DNA of 64,000 nt from Dysosmobacter welbionis (GTDB lineage: Bacteria > Bacillota > Clostridia > Oscillospirales > Oscillospiraceae), in NCBI RefSeq assembly GCF_005121165.3, contig NZ_CP034413.3, forward strand, positions 3,000,001 through 3,064,000. Direction: 5' to 3'. This document shows, piece by piece, positions 63,301 to 64,000 of the stretch (the first letter of the stretch is position 1; the number at the start of each line of letters is the position of its first letter). The translations under genes and the position numbers were made by a program. The notes under the pieces were generated by a model, which was not told the origin of the DNA, ran no database searches, and saw only the letters and a program-made list of their open reading frames with translations.

Positions 63301-64000
63301 CACCTGGGCGAAGAGCTGCTTGAAGTAGCTGAACAGGGGCTGGTGCTTTTCCGACAGCACCGCCAGCGGTGTGTCCACGCCCATGGCGGAGGTGGGCTCC
63401 GCCCCATCCCGGGCCATGGGGAGGATGGCGTCCTTCACCTCCTCATAGGTGTAGCCGAAGGCCTTGTACAGCCGGTCCCGCCGCTCCTGGGAGGACCGCT
63501 CCACACGCCGGTTGGGGATGGGAAGATCCCGCAGGTATACCAAGTGGGCATCGAGCCACTCGCCGTAGGGCTGCTGGCGGGCGTACCGCTCCTTGACCTC
63601 GGCGTCGTCCACCAGTCGACCGGCAGTCAGGTCTGCCAGCAGCATCCGCCCCGGCTGGAGCCGGGACTTCTTCACGATCTTCTCCGGCGGGATGTCCAGC
63701 ACCCCCACCTCGGAGGAGAGAATCAGCTGCTTGTCGGTAGTGAGATACCACCGACAGGGGCGCAGGCCGTTCCGGTCCAGCACCGCGCCCACCGTGTCCC
63801 CATCGGAGAACACGATGGCCGCCGGGCCGTCCCAGGGCTCCATCATGGTGGCATAGTAGTGGTAGAAGTCCCGCTTCTCCCGGCTCATTTTCCGGTCGTT
63901 GGCCCAGGGTTCCGGGATGCACATCATCACCGCCTGGGGCAGTGGGATGCCGTTCATCATCAGAAATTCCAGGGTGTTGTCCAGCATGGCGGAGTCGGAG
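60329..64000 (-). CDS. gltB: Glutamate synthase large subunit, 5' end outside the window
   Basis: The gene enters at 64000, so about the first 350 residues (glutaminase domain) are missing. Visible parts are [15 protein letters not shown], the central domain, the FMN region ([33 protein letters not shown]), [14 protein letters not shown], the 3Fe-4S cysteines in [17 protein letters not shown], and the C-terminal GXGXG beta-helix ([36 protein letters not shown], split). Near 60495 a C run is one base short and the frame is lost; the correct frame gives [19 protein letters not shown] and ends at TGA 60331. It forms the GOGAT complex with GltD. Confidence 0.94.

Overview
The window looks like part of a chromosome of a gut Clostridia bacterium, probably Oscillospiraceae (inference). 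The reasons are the G+C-rich coding DNA, a Rex regulator with its operator, a T-box leader, a type III glutamine synthetase, S-layer-homology and high-cysteine small proteins, and Flavonifractor/Oscillibacter-like mobilisation genes. No 16S rRNA or other species marker is present.

Layout. 1-3.1 kb: end of sfsA, mntP, a Cys-rich micro-protein, an SLH protein and rex with a clear promoter and operator. 3.2-3.45 kb: a tRNA-Arg(CCG) gene preceded by an orphan 5' tRNA half, the scar of an integrated element. 4.3-20.4 kb: accessory DNA. It holds two copies of an integrase plus zinc-ribbon module (first broken, second intact), a second integrase, a short relaxase, a frameshifted mobC, and a decayed replication and sigma-like block. 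Between the two integrase modules lies a catabolic island of seven intact genes: PucR-type regulator, AtuA-like protein in two pieces, two lactonase-family metallo-beta-lactamases, GntP-like permease and 3-hydroxyacyl-CoA dehydrogenase. Related hairpin repeats flank the island.

21.4-30.1 kb: a regulator plus a seven-gene operon (ABC importer, RidA, PLP ammonia-lyase-like enzyme, M20 amidohydrolase, dihydropyrimidinase/hydantoinase). It reads as a route for importing a cyclic ureide or hydantoin and turning it into a 2-oxo acid. A structured leader precedes it. 30.3-32.2 kb: gene fragments and an IS5-family element whose transposase has lost its expected catalytic Glu. 32.3-36.2 kb: YitT-family protein and an OpuC-type compatible-solute ABC transporter.

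36.3-51.6 kb: a potassium region. It has a kdpD without kdpE, two micro-proteins, kdpF, kdpA, kdpB, kdpC, trkH, trkA and a second kdpD with kdpE. Three promoter regions carry 7-bp TTAAT-type direct repeats 11 bp apart, a candidate shared operator. 51.6-54.7 kb: a graveyard of fragments, including another copy of the hairpin repeat. 54.8-64 kb: ammonium assimilation genes, all on the minus strand: gltB (cut by the window end), gltD, asnB under an Asn T-box, and type III glutamine synthetase.

Quality note. kdpA, kdpB, trkH, gltD and gltB are each broken by the loss of one base in a G or C run, and mobC by one extra base in a C run. This pattern looks more like homopolymer error in the assembly than biology, so these genes are annotated across their frameshifts.
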